DNA of 64,000 bases from Uloborus plumipes (GCA_038373865.1 JAXGGA010005224.1:1-64000); one strand, 5' to 3'; positions 12,561 to 25,539 are shown, counted from the first letter of the stretch. The notes: generated by a model not told the origin, from the sequence alone. Program-made: numbers and translations.

Positions 12561-13758
12561 TTCCTTCTGGGGGAGGGGTATATAAAATCTTTGTCAGCAA
12601 AAGTATTTGCACAAAATACCATACACCTATTGGCAATAGGAGTTGAAATATGGGGTTAGGTTGGGATTACCCGAAAACTTCCACTCTTTTGCTGCGTCTG
12701 ACATTTAATGAGCTAGAATCTAACTTGAAAATTTAGATTATGCTTAATACAGAAAAATACTACACATGAAAGGCTTGCTAGGATGTGTTTGAAAGTAGAT
12801 ATGTTTTCTAAGTACGGGCAGGCGGTGGAATTTGGTTTCTTTCAAGAACATTTTACTTTGAAACTTACTCATTAATATGGAAGACTTATCGTCTGAAGAA
12901 GTGTTAGAAATTCAATTCTTAAATACATTGTTACCATTGGCACTATACGCAGTTTAGTTGTCTAAACTGCTAAAAAACTAAATTGAAGCTCTGTAGAACT
13001 CAACTACGGAAATGCTTTTAAAAATGCTAGCAAATTTTAAACTTTCAAATGCACCTATCTATGAGAAACAAAAGTTTCCCTTTTCGGCATTCACATATCA
13101 CTTAACCAGAATGAAAGGGACACTTTAAATTAGGATTAGCATTTAATTGCCATAGACACAGAAAAAGATGTGCCCCTTTCATTATGGATGAGCGATATGT
13201 GACTTCTTTTAGTTACTGCTTTTTAAAATGTAGACTAAATTCTATGACAAATACAATTTTGTTCCATAACTAAGACTTTTACAATTTGTCATTTTTCGGG
13301 ACACTATAGATCAAATTTCAGTTGAAGCCCAATGTTGCCCAAGTGGTGTTTTTGAAAACATACTTAAATTGAAATACGGTTTTTAAAAGTATTTTTCTCA
13401 CGACTTGAACAGAAGTTCAGAAAAATCATGCATTTTAGGGTTAAGAGAATCAGTTCAAGTCGCGTATTTAAGCTTATCTCGCGTGCTCTACATTTTGATA
13501 GAGCATTAAATTTACTTTTTTTCGGTACTCACTACTAGCCTTCAAGAAGAGTTTACACTTGTTGGCATTTTCAGAGAAATTCCATATTGCGTGACTTTTG
13601 CATAAAATAACTGCAACTACATTACTGGCTAAAAGTATTACAAATTTAATAAATAGACCCTATTATCAAGAAAAAGGAACAAGATAAAATATTGGTAGAG
13701 TTGAAAAATGCTTAACTTCAATATTTTAAATTGAGTTTTCAAATACCTTTGTGCTGTT
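12561..13758. other. Intron sequence with a weak inverted repeat
   Basis: A degenerate inverted repeat at about 13092-13203 (CACATATC...AATGAAAGGG against its inverse) may be an old MITE. Otherwise nothing recognised. Confidence 0.35.
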
Positions 13759-13938
13759 GTAGAGAAAAATCCAACGTTAAGGTGGCACAAATAAGCAGGG
13801 ATACTGCAGACACGTGTTTCGGGGCTACAAGAAACCCCCTTTAAAATGCAAGAAGTGTGAGCTTTAGGATGAAGAATCATCCGATAAAAGTCTGTAGTAT
13901 CCTGCTTATTTGTACCTCCTTAACGTATTTTTCTCTAC
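13759..13938. mobile_element. Short MITE with ~55-bp inverted arms
   Basis: The left arm (TGTAGAGAAAAATCCAACG...) is mirrored by the right arm ending ...TTTTTCTCTACA. The interior includes ACACGTGTTTCGGGGCTACA, also present at 44658-44800, which shows a dispersed family. The TTAA-type MITE at 13946 starts only a few bases to the right. Confidence 0.55.
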
Positions 13939-13945
13939 ATTTTAA

Positions 13946-14521
13946 CCTGTTAACCGGGGAATTAGCTATTGCTCAACTCGTTTCACAATGGGGACTTTTT
14001 TTTTCGCAACGATAAGTAATATCACACCTCAAATAATAAAAGAATATCGTTTTCAACTTATGATTTTTATTTATTTTGATAAAATATTTTATATTTTTAG
14101 CCATATTTTGTAGAAAAAAAAAAGTACTTAAGTCATAAATTTATTACTAATAAAAATATATAAAACACTGAAATTCACAATAAGAATATTCAAATCAGAA
14201 AGTTATTACTAACATGTAAGATACTGAAATGCAGACTAAAATGAATCTAAATTGTGGCAGCTCGAAGTATAGGTCATGCAGCCCCCGTTTTCCCTTTAAT
14301 AGCGCTCAAGTTACAGATTACAAGAACATGAAAATTCATGACGCATCGACAATATGATGGCATATATATATAACCACTCTAAGATTTAATAGATAAGAAA
14401 AACATAGAATGTGATGCGTTCCAATATATTACGATTAATTTCCATGACGAAAAATTTCGTCATGCCCACTGCTGTATGCTTTTATGTATGACGAAATATT
14501 TCGTCATATCCAGTTAACAGG
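13946..14521. mobile_element. TTAA-type MITE, second family
   Basis: TTAA (13942-13945) is followed by CCTGTTAAC; the right end is GTTAACAGG before TTAA (14522-14525). The element is about 576 bp, AT-rich and non-coding. Near its right end are two 22-base palindromes built on ATGACGAAA...TTTCGTCAT (14443-14464 and 14487-14508); the second is perfect. Confidence 0.7.
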
Positions 14522-14525
14522 TTAA

Positions 14526-15686
14526 ATTTGTTTAAAAACTAGATCTAATTAAGCTAATTAAGAAAAATTCGATTTAAAATAAACGTTTAGTTTATAAGAA
14601 GTTTGAATAGCTTTGTTTTTTAGAAAAAATAAAAGGAAACAATTAAAAGTAAACCGTCGAGAACAAAAAAGATACGTACCCTACTGAACCGAAAAATAAT
14701 GTTTATGTAGCTTACATCTTTATCACAGCATCCCCTCTTGTGCACAGATTCCTGAAGGTTTTCCAAACCTTCATTCTGTATTTCATTTCATTAGATTTTA
14801 ATATAATCTTTTTAACATCACTGCATTTACAAGTGAAATCAGTTTAACATTTTTAGGGTTCGTCAAAAAATGTGATTTCTCGAAATTAACACTTTTGAAC
14901 TACAAGATGTTTTACCCAATTTGTATTCAACAGAAAGCAAGAACTGGATTTTTCTCAAATAGCTTCCACAGCATCAATATTAGTTGGTACACTTTTAGTA
15001 ATTTGCAAGATTTAACTAAATTGTGAACTATAAATGTGATTTAACTAAAGATTCCCTTGCCACGTTAGAGAGAGTTACTCTGCTTAATATTTCTGAACTT
15101 TCAGTTTCAGATTTTCTAGCTATCTTATTTGATTCTTTAGAAATAAAAAAGTTCATTCCACTGAAACTCCAGAAACTGAACTTTGATAATTTGATTGTTA
15201 CAAACATCTTTAACTGCCGTTTGTAATAGACTTTATTCGATTTAACTTTGCAGATCTAGATTATGCATCATTAAGGGCCTTTTCCTTTAGCGAAATGTGA
15301 ATACAAAGAAAATATTACTTTTATTAAACTAAATACCGATTACATTCGGTAAAATTCCACATAAGTTATTGCTTTTATCACTAAGATTATCAGCACTCAT
15401 CTTTTCTATAAAAATGTTTATACCGACAAAACACAATTTATAAATGCATGCTTTTAAGTATTTTTCTTTACATAAAAATACTTGAAACTATTGCTTTGCA
15501 ACCTAGCTGCATTTAGAAATTTGAACCAAACTATTGTTTTAATCTGAAAATTTCCAGAGTTCAGGAAAGTGACTAAAACTTCAAATTAAAACATTGAACT
15601 CTTACCGAAGCTAGAAAACTTAATGCACTTCAGTTGTTGTACTAAATACAATATCTGGTGTAGCTCTGATAAGTTCAGTTATGACC
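14526..15686. other. Intron sequence, nothing recognised
   Basis: AT-rich sequence with one random open frame of 67 codons (15023-15226). No exon signals were found around it. Confidence 0.4.
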
Positions 15687-15694
15687 TTGACCAT

Positions 15695-17115
15695 TAGGGT
15701 GGGGCGAAAAATAAAAAGTTTTTCAGATCAACTTCTAATAGTTGCCAAAAGTTGTCTTTGGTGATAGTTCGCTTTTGTGCAAAATTTGAGAAAAATCGGT
15801 TAATATCTTCAGGGGGCGTTGCGATCGCAAAGTTTTACCATCGTTTTATGGATTTTATGGTTAAAATATCAAAAAGAATGCCTTTAGCTAGTCTCTTTGC
15901 GTTTTTTTTTACTCAAAAGATGTTTTCATGCATTAAAAGCATATGAAATGACTCACATTCTTTTATATGATATACTAGCCGGGTACCCGGCCCTGCCCGG
16001 GTTTCTGTGGGTGTAGGGTGGTTTAGTGAAACTCATTCATAAATTTCCCAACACTAAAGTGCATATCTATAAACATAATGGCTACTTCTGTAAACAATGG
16101 CTATGTTATGGATAAACTATAAAAAAAATAATGCAAGCTAAAAAAAATAGCAAGCTACAAATAATGTTTGAGTAAATAGTAAATGTAATAAGCTTGGTAT
16201 ATTTAAATATATATTTACAGTATCAATCGCACTGAAATTAACCATTTCCAAATATTGCTCGTTAAATAAGTCCCATTATTAGTTTCTATCCTCGTGACAA
16301 CATTGGTGAGGTGAAAACATCTTATGTACCTAATTTAGTAATTTTTTTGACTAAAAACACTTTCTATTCTCTAACGATTGCCAAAATCAATTTTTTTTTT
16401 TATTTCACCCGTTAGCGATTGTAGGCTCAGATAAATATAAAAATCCTTAGAAGGCAATAAATTCCATACTTACTCCAGAGAAGCCTTGGTTCAAAATTTT
16501 CAATATGATTACAATCAATATTGTTGCTGCATGGCACCAAATTTTTGCAACAATGGGTTGAAAATTTAATCATTTAATGGGGAAATGACATAAAATTAAC
16601 TGTTTTCCATAATAACTTTTTAAACTAAGCTTTTTAGAAATAAATTATAGCTTATCCTGCTCTCTGTTACTGTAGCTATCTACGGTGAAAAAATGGTTAA
16701 AATCGGTCCAGTAGTTTGGAAGATTACCCCGGACATACGTTTTCAAAAGTAGTCTTTTATGTATATAGATTTATATTTCAAAAAAATCACTTTTTTCACG
16801 TTTTTGTTTCTTTTTAAATGCTCGAAATATAAATATATCATAAAATAATTTTTTGTGAGTTATTTCATATGCTTTGAATGCATGAATATATCTTATGAGT
16901 AAAAAAATGCAATGAGATTAGCTAACGACATTGTTTTTCATATTTTAACCATAAAATCCCGATAAAAGCTATGATAAAACTTTGCGACCGCAGCGCCCCC
17001 TGAAGATATTAACCGATTTTTCTCAAATTTTGCACAAAAGCTAACTATCACCAAAGACAACTTTTGGTAACTATTAGAAGTTGATCTGAAAAACTTCATT
17101 TTTCGCCCCACCCTA
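15695..17115. mobile_element. hAT-like foldback element split by a Helitron
   Basis: The ends are TAGGGTGGGGCGAAAAA and its inverse, flanked by TTGACCAT on both sides (15687-15694 and 17116-17123), a perfect 8-bp duplication. Two arms of about 300 bases are near-perfect inverted copies. The Helitron at 15975-16769 sits at the centre, so the original element was about 626 bp. The 8-bp duplication supports a hAT-type or similar transposase; no coding sequence remains. Confidence 0.75.
15975..16769 (-). mobile_element. Non-autonomous Helitron inside a hAT-like MITE
   Basis: On the minus strand it starts TCTATATACATAAAAGACT and ends with a CCCGG...CCGGG hairpin (loop GCAGGG) a short distance before the terminal CTAG, inserted between A (15974) and T (16770). 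The TC start, 3' hairpin, CTRR-like end and AT target are the Helitron signature. Early in the sequence is the common phrase ACCGATTTT. No Rep/helicase frame is present. Confidence 0.8.
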
Positions 17116-17129
17116 TTGACCATGTTTAA

Positions 17130-17346
17130 CCCTACACTGCATAGCGTTGCCAATTGTTTACACTGACTATTTTTCTCCATGGCCATGCATTAGGCAACTC
17201 AAACATAAAAAGCAGGTGTTAGGCATCTTTAAAGCAAATATAACCATTTAGCCTATAAATTAATTTCTTAAAAATGTGTTCCAATGTTTTCTTATTACAC
17301 TAAAAACATACGTCTTTCAAAGAACAAAAAATCCTGCAGTGTAGGG
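17130..17346. mobile_element. TTAA-type MITE, third family
   Basis: TTAA-CCCTACACTGCA on the left is mirrored by TGCAGTGTAGGG-TTAA on the right (TTAA at 17126-17129 and 17347-17350). It is 217 bp and lies seven bases beyond the hAT-like element's right duplication. A piggyBac-like mobiliser is inferred. Confidence 0.75.
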
Positions 17347-17350
17347 TTAA

Positions 17351-19100
17351 ATCTTTTCGGACAACTGGAAAAAAGCAATTCGCGCCGAGTTCTGTTACTG
17401 TTTTAGTAGCTTCACTAATTCATAACTCATTTCCGCACTAGTAACACAATCTTTTATCACTAACCCACAAAAATAGGTTAACATTGTCAAATCCATGGCT
17501 CAACTTTCCAGACATAGCGATCCATTTCCATGGAAAACTTTGGTTCTAACGTGAGGCTTCATATTGTTAGAGTCCGTAGCACCTTCAACTATCTTAAATA
17601 ACCATTCCAATCTTGAGGAAGTAACTATAAATTTATTTACAATTATGTACACTTATTTGCAATAGGAGCAGGAAAATTTCTAAACATCTAGCAATTAGGT
17701 AGCAAACAGTTCACTGTACTCTCAACAGTAACTCAGCACCACGTATCTAACGTGAACAGTATTTAAGAAATTACAAAAGCAAAACAAACATTCGCCCAAG
17801 CGAATAAAACGAGTCTCTCAGAAATCAAATCTGAAAACTGTTCAAGGCAGTTGGACAGCTATTTATACTCGGAAGGATATGTCTACTACATTCTAGCAAA
17901 ATCCGGAGTTCTATTTATTCACAAACTTTAATAATCCAGTTAAGAAAATTCTAGTGATAAAAAGAAACGCCTACAATATTGCAACTCAGAGCAAAAATTT
18001 CTCCATGCTTATTAAATTTAGGAGAAGTGCAAAAACTACAAAATGTTATAGGGTCAGTGTACAAATGGTAAGTGATATCTTCAGATACTTTTGCAACATG
18101 TCGCCAGATAAATCCAAAACTAGTGACACCAAGCGATTCCTCGCCAAAAATGGAGCAATGTAGGGAAAAAAACAACTATTTACAAGATTTGTAACATTAT
18201 ATTTCAAAAAATTTCAAAAGGATCATGAGCAAACATTTAAAAAGAAATCATACGCATGTGTGATTTCTTGAGAATTTTATCAAGATCTATTAATTTTTGA
18301 TGAAATATACGAACAATAATGTTCAGGAAAAAAAGGCGGCTCTTTCGTAAAAGCCCTATACATAAGTTATTTGACGGTTGAAAATTTATTTCTCAGCAAA
18401 CTAGAAATGTTTCATTCACATTGGAACCTTAGTTTTTAAAATCTGCAATTTGTTTTGTCTTTGCTAAATTAATAGAACAAAATTCATAAAGCTTATAAAA
18501 AGAAAAGAGGTTGACTTTGAAAATCTCGCACGTGATGTATACAAATGAACTAAATTTTATTTAACAAAATTTGATCGTTATCAATATCTTTGCATCAAAT
18601 GTAAAGATTAGAATCTGTTTTCTCCCGTTTAATTAAAATATGAAAACCTAAAACAAAATATTGGCAAATTATCGAGTGATGGTCCCACACGTGACGCTGG
18701 AATAAGCCCATTATAGTTGCCTTTTTGGCGCGTAATATTTATCCAATCAAAATATGTCTGCTGGATTGGTCTGCGCACTATCACTAGTTTATAGTTTCCC
18801 AGTGTATTCGGCAGGAAATAGTAACGAAAAATGCTATGTTTATTTTTGCCGATATAATGTGCTTCAGTTTTTCCAAGTATCTTTAAAATCATGTTTAAAT
18901 ATTACTTCATTCTGCAGAGTTGCTTACCATATGATGGGATTCTAATCATTGAAATATTTAACTTCAATTACAAAGTATATTCATCCCCTCTATCTTAAAT
19001 CCGAATTCGTGATCAATTCTGTTCGTTCGATTGTCTGCGAGTGTTTTGCTATCAACTTGAACTAGCTTTTAATAACCTACTCTGTTCAATTACTTTTGAC
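17351..19100. other. Intron sequence, nothing convincing
   Basis: A plus-strand frame at 18754-18945 begins with a hydrophobic, signal-like stretch, but no splice or promoter context supports it. Remaining sequence is AT-rich and unassigned. Confidence 0.4.
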
Positions 19101-19104
19101 TTAA

Positions 19105-19606
19105 CCCATTTATGCCCAGTAGCCTAAAAACAGGACGCTTGTCAGTTACTGCAAACAAAAACCTTTAATGGGTATATCATTTTACTAGAGCTGTTTTTCA
19201 AAAGTTAAAGTCCTTTTTGAGAAAACCAGATAGAATGACTAGTTTGACATCCGAGTTTATCTATTGACAGCTATTTTCAGACAAATCAGTCAAGCAACGA
19301 TCCAGCATGGGTAGCCACAGAAAGTTTTTTTTGCGAACTTATTTTTCATAAAATTAAACTATTTTAAAATGATTTGCTTAAAATTGACCAGATTCCTTCT
19401 GTAATGTTACTTTGCAAAAGTAAAGTCAAGCAAGGTCGTATTTTGCCCACATCTGCCCAGTGTCCCTTAAACAGGACGTTAAATAACTTAATAAATATGG
19501 CAACGGCGATCTATTTTACGCCTAAAATGTATGTAAATCATTCCAAGTAAGGTTTAAGCAGATAAAAATTGAAAAAAAAAATGTTAAAAACTTAGGCATA
19601 AATGTG
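19105..19606. mobile_element. TTAA-type MITE, short copy
   Basis: Third copy of the CCCATTTATGCCCA family, with TTAA at 19101-19104 and 19607-19610. Its interior matches 4610-5100 closely in order and length. Confidence 0.75.
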
Positions 19607-19610
19607 TTAA

Positions 19611-20803
19611 TAGTCGAATATTGAAGAATTTGCTACAATATTGCAGCTGTCAAAAAATTCCATGCACACATTAAAATGTGTGCAATACTACATGCGTTTA
19701 CTCTTTAATTGAAACACCTGGGTACTTCCAGTGGTAGAAAAGGACAAATACATTGATGTGAATTTCGTTCCTTTAAATTTTCAGAACCTGTTGCTGTGAA
19801 CAATTTAGGTACTATCACCATTGTGAAAATTGAAGCGAAAGTAATAGCGAAAGTTTCGGAAATGAATAGGTTGAGAAAGTTCTTAAACATCTGCTTTTAC
19901 CTATTTAAATGTGTTCCCTTTAATTTTATTTTTATCCACGGATATTAGTTTATTTTATGAGGTTTCATTTCAAAAAGTTTATTCTCTCGTGCTGTTTTGT
20001 AAACAGGTAAAATTTTTGGTTTCACAACAAATAACCATTACTTTTTATTCTAATATCAGCGATTTATATTCGACCAGTTTGCTGGTAAAAAAATAATCAC
20101 ATGCAAAAAAAAAAAAAAGATTAGCTGTAGGAAGGTTGCCTACCCCTGGCTTAGTTGTTGGAGATGTTTTGAGTAGTATGGAACCTAGTCTGCAATCAGA
20201 ATTTTTCCACGTAATTCTTTTTATTTATCTTTTTTACTCTAAATATTAAATACTCTGAATAAACACTAATCAAACGCCCGGGGGGCACATTACAATACAT
20301 TAAAAATATAATAGCGTAGTGGCTGAAAATGAGTAACCAATTTAATCTTACTTGCAAAGCGACATAGTTAAAGACAAAATCCAGGGTATAGGGGAGGTTA
20401 GAAAAAATCTGGCTAACGCTGATTTTTATGGAATTAAATACTTTCTTTGTATACAATCTGCATATAGTGAATCATTTTCCTCCTGCATCATAGAAAGCTG
20501 AATTTAAAAGGTTGGTTGAAGATTAGGAAAAGACTAAGTCAAGCTGTCGAAGTTAAAGCTATTTTTAACCCCCGACACACAAAGGAAGGGGGCTTATGTA
20601 TTTGACGTGTATGTGTATCTGGGTGGCACTTTGCAGCTTAAACGGATGGACCGATTTTGAAAAATTTTTTGTTCGAAAGGGGAGTTGACCGAGAGTGTTC
20701 TTAGCTAGGTTGCGTCTTCAGATGGTATTAATTAACGAAAGTATTAATTAAAAACCTTTGAAAAGTTTCGGGATTTTAGCAGTGAAAATATACTTCAAAA
20801 CTT
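19611..20803. other. Intron sequence with a dispersed repeat fragment
   Basis: Near 20569-20690 is a segment starting AACCCCCGACACACAAAGG and running into GGATGGACCGATTTTGA. From memory, closely similar phrases are common in arthropod interspersed repeats. Boundaries are not clear. A poly-A run lies at 20106-20118. Confidence 0.4.
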
Positions 20804-22065
20804 AACAAGAAGTTCTGTCAAGAACTAAACGGGCCTACTTTCCCGTACATCGACATTCTAGCATCTGATCAATATTCTCTTGATTATCTGAAACTGAAAT
20901 TATGTCAAACATACCTTTGTAGCACTTAAAGCTGATTTCTAAAAGCAAAATATACCCCTCTCAGATGAAATAAACACTTAAAAAGTAAATAAACGAGTAA
21001 ATAAAGTTTTGTCGCACCTTTTAAAGAATGTAACTGTCAGTTTTTCCGTAGAAAAATTCCACAATCGTTTTCAACAGAAAAAAAATAAAATAAAGAACAT
21101 CAAAACACATTTTATCAAAGGAAAAAAACCACGTTCGTTAATAAAATGTTTCGAATTTCATTTTTAATCCGTTGCCAGTTGTTAAATATAAATAAATAAA
21201 ATGCTCTCTTGAATGGAAAATTTTTGTTAACAAAGAAAAATCGTCTGCCCCCCCCCCCCCCAAAAAAAAATAATAAATTAAACCAAATAAATAAACAAAA
21301 AAATCTTGTGCACAGAGTCCTCACAGAAGATTCAGAAAAGTACTTTACAAACATTATTTATCAAAACCATTTTATTACAAAGTTAATTTGAAGGAAATCC
21401 GACTTTAAGTTCAGGATCAACATTCAACTTAAATTCCCCGTAGGTGCTAATGCTAAATTTTTTTTTCTGAACGGTTCAATATTGAACGAAAAATGGTTCA
21501 AATCAAAAAGCGAAGTATGGAAATGAGCTTCTCAGAGATCTTTCGAACAAAAAAAAGTTTATTCCATTCGGATGGTTCACTCAGAAGTTATTAGGTGGGG
21601 AAAGGTTGCTTGAACGGTTCAATGTTGAACGAAAAAATTTTCAAATTTCAAATTTAAATACGGTAATGAAGTATCCTTGCTGAGATCCTTCGAACAAAAA
21701 GTTTGTTCAAATCGGACTGTTCACTCAAAAGTTAGCATCGCGGGACAGGTTGTTTGAACGGTTCAAAGTTGAACCAAAAATTGTTCAAATCGAAAAATCA
21801 AATATGGGAATGAGCTGTACTCGCCGAGATCTTTCCAACAAAAAAAAAAGTTTTTCCAAATCGGAATGTTCATTCAAAAGTTATTAGGGGGGGGGGGGAC
21901 AGACAGACCGACACAAATTCCCCATCTCAATACCCTACTTTCAAATTTTTAATTTTTCTATATTCATTTTACCTTTTTTTTTTACTTGGCGATATTTTTT
22001 AGATGCGCTAAGCTACTTTTAATACTGTTTTCGTCTTTATTTTTAACGGGAAAGTAGGCTAAAAA
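20804..22065 (-). mobile_element. Helentron-associated element (HINE), copy A
   Basis: Read on the minus strand, the 5' end is TTTTTAGCCTACTTTCCCGT. The inverse of its AGCC...CCGT part recurs about 25 bases before the 3' end (one mismatch in this copy), followed by a hairpin (AGTTCT, loop TGAC, AGAACT) and CTTG at an A/T-rich junction. This asymmetric inverted repeat plus 3' hairpin is the described layout of Helentron-derived non-autonomous elements. The middle holds about three ~146-bp tandem units, each with the small palindrome GTTCAA..TTGAAC. Copies B (47178-49105) and C (50128-51743) share all parts. Confidence 0.7.
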
Positions 22066-22578
22066 AGAGCACCAAATGAAAGTAATTTTCTGCGTCTGAT
22101 ACGATGTAATTTGATCTTCCATGTTCCATAGAACGCCAGTTATAGCGTTTTAGAAAATGCAGCTTAGCTTTTTTCACGGGATCGTAACAGTTTCCATTGT
22201 TTGCAGACAAGGAAAGCAAACTCATAATTTATTAAAGTGTTTATCAGTTGCCAGTTTTTTTTAACACATAAAATACTTGTAATTTATTTTATAGTTCAAG
22301 GCCTAAACGGGGGTTTTTCAAATTTTTAATTTTAGTTTTAATTATAGAACCAGCGTTTGGATCATTCATGTCTTGTTCTTTGAAAGTTGCTGTTAGTTCA
22401 CAGACTATTCAATTTTTTAAAAAAAGGGGGGTAGTGGTTGCTTAATTTTTACCCGACAGCAGAAAGCAGACACTGCAATAATCGACTGTTGTGTCGTACT
22501 TGAGGCAATTTACATGCCTGTTTTCCATTCACATCTGTTAGAATTGTGAACTGAATTCATGGCGTACAATTAGTTTTC
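22066..22578. other. Intron sequence, nothing recognised
   Basis: AT-rich sequence with no recognised boundary or exon. Confidence 0.4.
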
Positions 22579-22581
22579 TTA

Positions 22582-22883
22582 GGCAGGGATTCAAGTGAAA
22601 CACCATTGCAATCGCTTCGAATTACAATCGCTACTGGAAGTGAATTACATTATCATCAACTTAAATTGGCATGACGTCACTACGGGTGGAGCCAATAAGA
22701 GCTCACAAGCAGTCAGTGATCTCCTCTTATTCGCCAAGTAGGCTGTGACGTTTTATCTAGCTCGTTTTTCATAGGCAAATGTCACGCTGACGTCACGATG
22801 TTTTTATCAAGAAACGTTCTAATGTAATTCATTTTCCGTAGCGATTGTAATTTGCGATAGCCTGTTTCACTTGAATCCCTGCC
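22582..22883. mobile_element. PIF/Harbinger-like MITE, TTA duplication
   Basis: The ends are GGCAGGGATTCAAGTGAAAC and its inverse, flanked by TTA at 22579-22581 and 22884-22886. The 302-bp body has inverted sub-terminal sequence (GCAATCGC / GCGATTG) and two TGACGTCA words. A 3-bp TTA duplication supports PIF/Harbinger. Confidence 0.72.
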
Positions 22884-22886
22884 TTA

Positions 22887-23644
22887 GTTATGACAATACA
22901 GAAGTGTACTAGTAATATTGGCAATTAACATAGACTGCATACACTGAGAACCGTTTCTTACAACGATTAGATAGAGTGACACTGAACCCTTTTATTACAC
23001 TGACCTTTGCTTAGACATGCCTTGGAAGATATTCCATTCTACGTAAACAAGGCTTGAATATTTTCATTTCATGAACCTGCTCTATAGAGAGGTTGTTTTT
23101 CACCTTATACTTCCAACACCAAGTTCATTTTGAGTGGACACGCGGAGGCGATGGTAAATGCGGTGGGCGGTTAAGTTGTCGAATGTGGGTCGCTCACCAT
23201 TCCGAAAAGGCTTTTTGGAATCTGGAAAAGGAATTGTTTCGAGTTCCAACCTTCCGTGGAGTTTAGATTCGCGAGGTTTCAAGTTTGACTACGCAAAAGT
23301 AATCAACCTTCTAGTAGTTTGTTATAAGTTTCCTTCATTGAAGTTTGTTGAAACACCTGCGGTTTCAAGCTAGTGAGGATAAAATCAAATTTTGCTGGAG
23401 CTTTATAAAATATTAATTAGTCTTAAAAAGATCACAACGGAAGATTTAAATAGTTTATCATGCAAGGATTGATTAATTCAAAGATTAAGAATAAATAAAA
23501 AAAATCAATTTTTACAAATATTTGACACTTGTTTTAAACCAAACCGATTGAAAAAAAAAATGAATAGAACTATTTAAAATAACGTACTTTAAATGTTCTA
23601 AAAAGCAATGGAAAATCTGTTATGAAGAAATAATGGGTTCTAAA
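22887..23644. other. Intron sequence with overlapping open frames, unassigned
   Basis: Opposite-strand frames overlap at 23100-23373 in a slightly GC-richer block. Neither shows a domain, a good start context or splice sites I would trust. Confidence 0.35.
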
Positions 23645-23803
23645 CAGTCGTCATTTCATCCTGTGCCCCCCCCCCCCCCATGGAAAAACTAGAACACAAT
23701 GCAATTTCATCGGAAAACAAAAACCACCCACTTATATGCAAATACATTGCATTCTCAAAGCCAGGGAGCAATTTACCTCCTGACCCCTTAAATGACGGGC
23801 CTG
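23645..23803. mobile_element. Diverged hAT-type MITE, relative of 296-458
   Basis: The right end AATGACGGGCCTG and the phrase GCAAATACATTGCATTCTCA match the element at 296-458, and the left end reads CAGTCGTCATTTC. It contains a poly-C run. The flanking 8-mers match only partly, so the copy is older. Confidence 0.55.
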
Positions 23804-25327
23804 GTTATACAGACGGGGAGCAAAAGCATGTCAAATACCCCTCCCGCTTCAGATTATATATAGTCTATCAAAAATCCGGCTAATTTAACAGATTTAAATT
23901 GCGTATAAGATTTACTCGACAGTTTGAAATTGGAATTTTATCTTCTCAAGCCAAGTTTTATGAACTAATCTAGTTACTTGTAAAAATTGCTTAAACTAAT
24001 TTTGCATTAACCCTTTCGAGCCAAATGAATCTGTTTTCCGTGAAGGAAAGTGTATGAATTAATAGTATAATCTTGGCTTATTCCCGATACTTATTGAGAC
24101 CAGTTTAATCTACTTTGACGAAGATGGCCAAACGCAGTAACAGGGTACATGCATTTCTGCCAGTAGAAGACTACCAAGGCGTTTAAAAAGCTTGAAAGCT
24201 ACTTAACCTTGTTTTAAACCTGTACTTCAACAAAATTAATCACCAAGGAAAAAAATCCCGCCTACAAATCTATTTAGTATAAAAAGTAAACATATCGTTA
24301 AGCAAGATTCTTCTATGACGTGTACTAATCTGCTGTACAAAATTTCGTAATTTAATAGGCGTGAAGACTAAATTAACATTTCTTCAACTATCAGTTTTAT
24401 TTTTACAAAATTTTGGCAATGGAACTTGCGTTGCATGTACATGAAACCTTTAAAAATCAAAATAAGTGAAATAATGAAATTGAGTGAAGGATTATTAGCA
24501 GGAAATACAGTAGCGTACCTAGTGGGTCCAACGCCCGTGGCGAATTAAAAAAACGTTACAGGAACTTTACGGAGTAAGCTAATCAAGTTTGGCAAAAGAA
24601 CACATTTTCATCGCTTGGATAATCAAGGTTTAGAGTATACTTTTAGTAGAGATGTCAATTGTACGAAATATTTAACAGTCCAGAAGAAAATAAAGTAGTG
24701 AAATTAAGTTAAATACGATATAAGAAATGGCAATTTAAGTAAGATTATTTCCGCATAATTTTTCGAAGCACATAGTTAAAATTAACTAAAAGAGTTGGGT
24801 GATGAGGGAAGACTAACTGCAGAAACACTTTAAGTTACATTATGTTTCTTAAGTTTTGAGCTGATTAAGAATATACATAACTTTAAACGTACTTCACATT
24901 GAATTCCGATTTTTAAAAAATATACGAACATTTCAAAAAACCATGCCCGGGCAGATTTCGTGTGAAAAATGACGAGTTTACAGAGAATCGCCCATATAAC
25001 AGCGGAAGATACACTACTCTCACTGTAGTCAAGGCATTAAAAACCAATTGAAAATACAAAAGCTATCTTCCTCCCCGAGATGAAGACTGAAAAGGCATCC
25101 GATTGCATACTTACTATACAGTTACCCATTGCGAGTTTTAGCCCAAATAGATATATTTAAATTGGAATGAAACTAATCTTATTCATTATTTTTGTTTCTT
25201 TAAAAAGAGAAAACAGGCCCCCCCAACACCGTATCCGAAGTACTAATAACCCAAGATTCTAAACTAAAGAAAATCAAGCTAGAGCCTGTAAAATTTTCAT
25301 AAACTGCACTATCAAAGTCACCAACTA
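23804..25327. other. Intron sequence, nothing recognised
   Basis: A TTAA-CCC word at 24007 looks like a single TTAA-type end without a partner. No exon signals recognised. Confidence 0.4.
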
Positions 25328-25331
25328 TTAA

Positions 25332-25539
25332 CCCTCCTATACTACGGTGGTTTAAGATCACACACACACTACTGTTGGGTCGGATTCAACAATTTTTCAA
25401 GGTTTTTTAACATAAAAAACTATTTATCTTTTGGAAATTGGATACTAATGTAAAGGAGTGATACTATAGGATTTAAAAATAAATTACAGAATTTTAAATT
25501 TGATTTGGGTCGAATACGATCCACCGTAGTAGAGGAAGG
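25332..25539. mobile_element. TTAA-type MITE, fourth family
   Basis: TTAA-CCCTCCTATACTACGGTGG at the left is mirrored by CCACCGTAGTAGAGGAAGG-TTAA at the right (TTAA at 25328-25331 and 25540-25543). The element is 208 bp and non-coding. Confidence 0.72.

Noticed and set aside
12577..12590. TATATAAAA word on the plus strand as a promoter
   Set aside because: No initiator, exon or open frame of interest follows; AT-rich words are frequent here.
18754..18945. Plus-strand frame beginning with a signal-peptide-like stretch
   Set aside because: No promoter, donor or downstream exon was found; short hydrophobic frames are expected by chance in this composition.
23100..23373. Overlapping frames of 60 and 71 codons
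   Set aside because: No recognisable protein pattern and no reliable splice sites.
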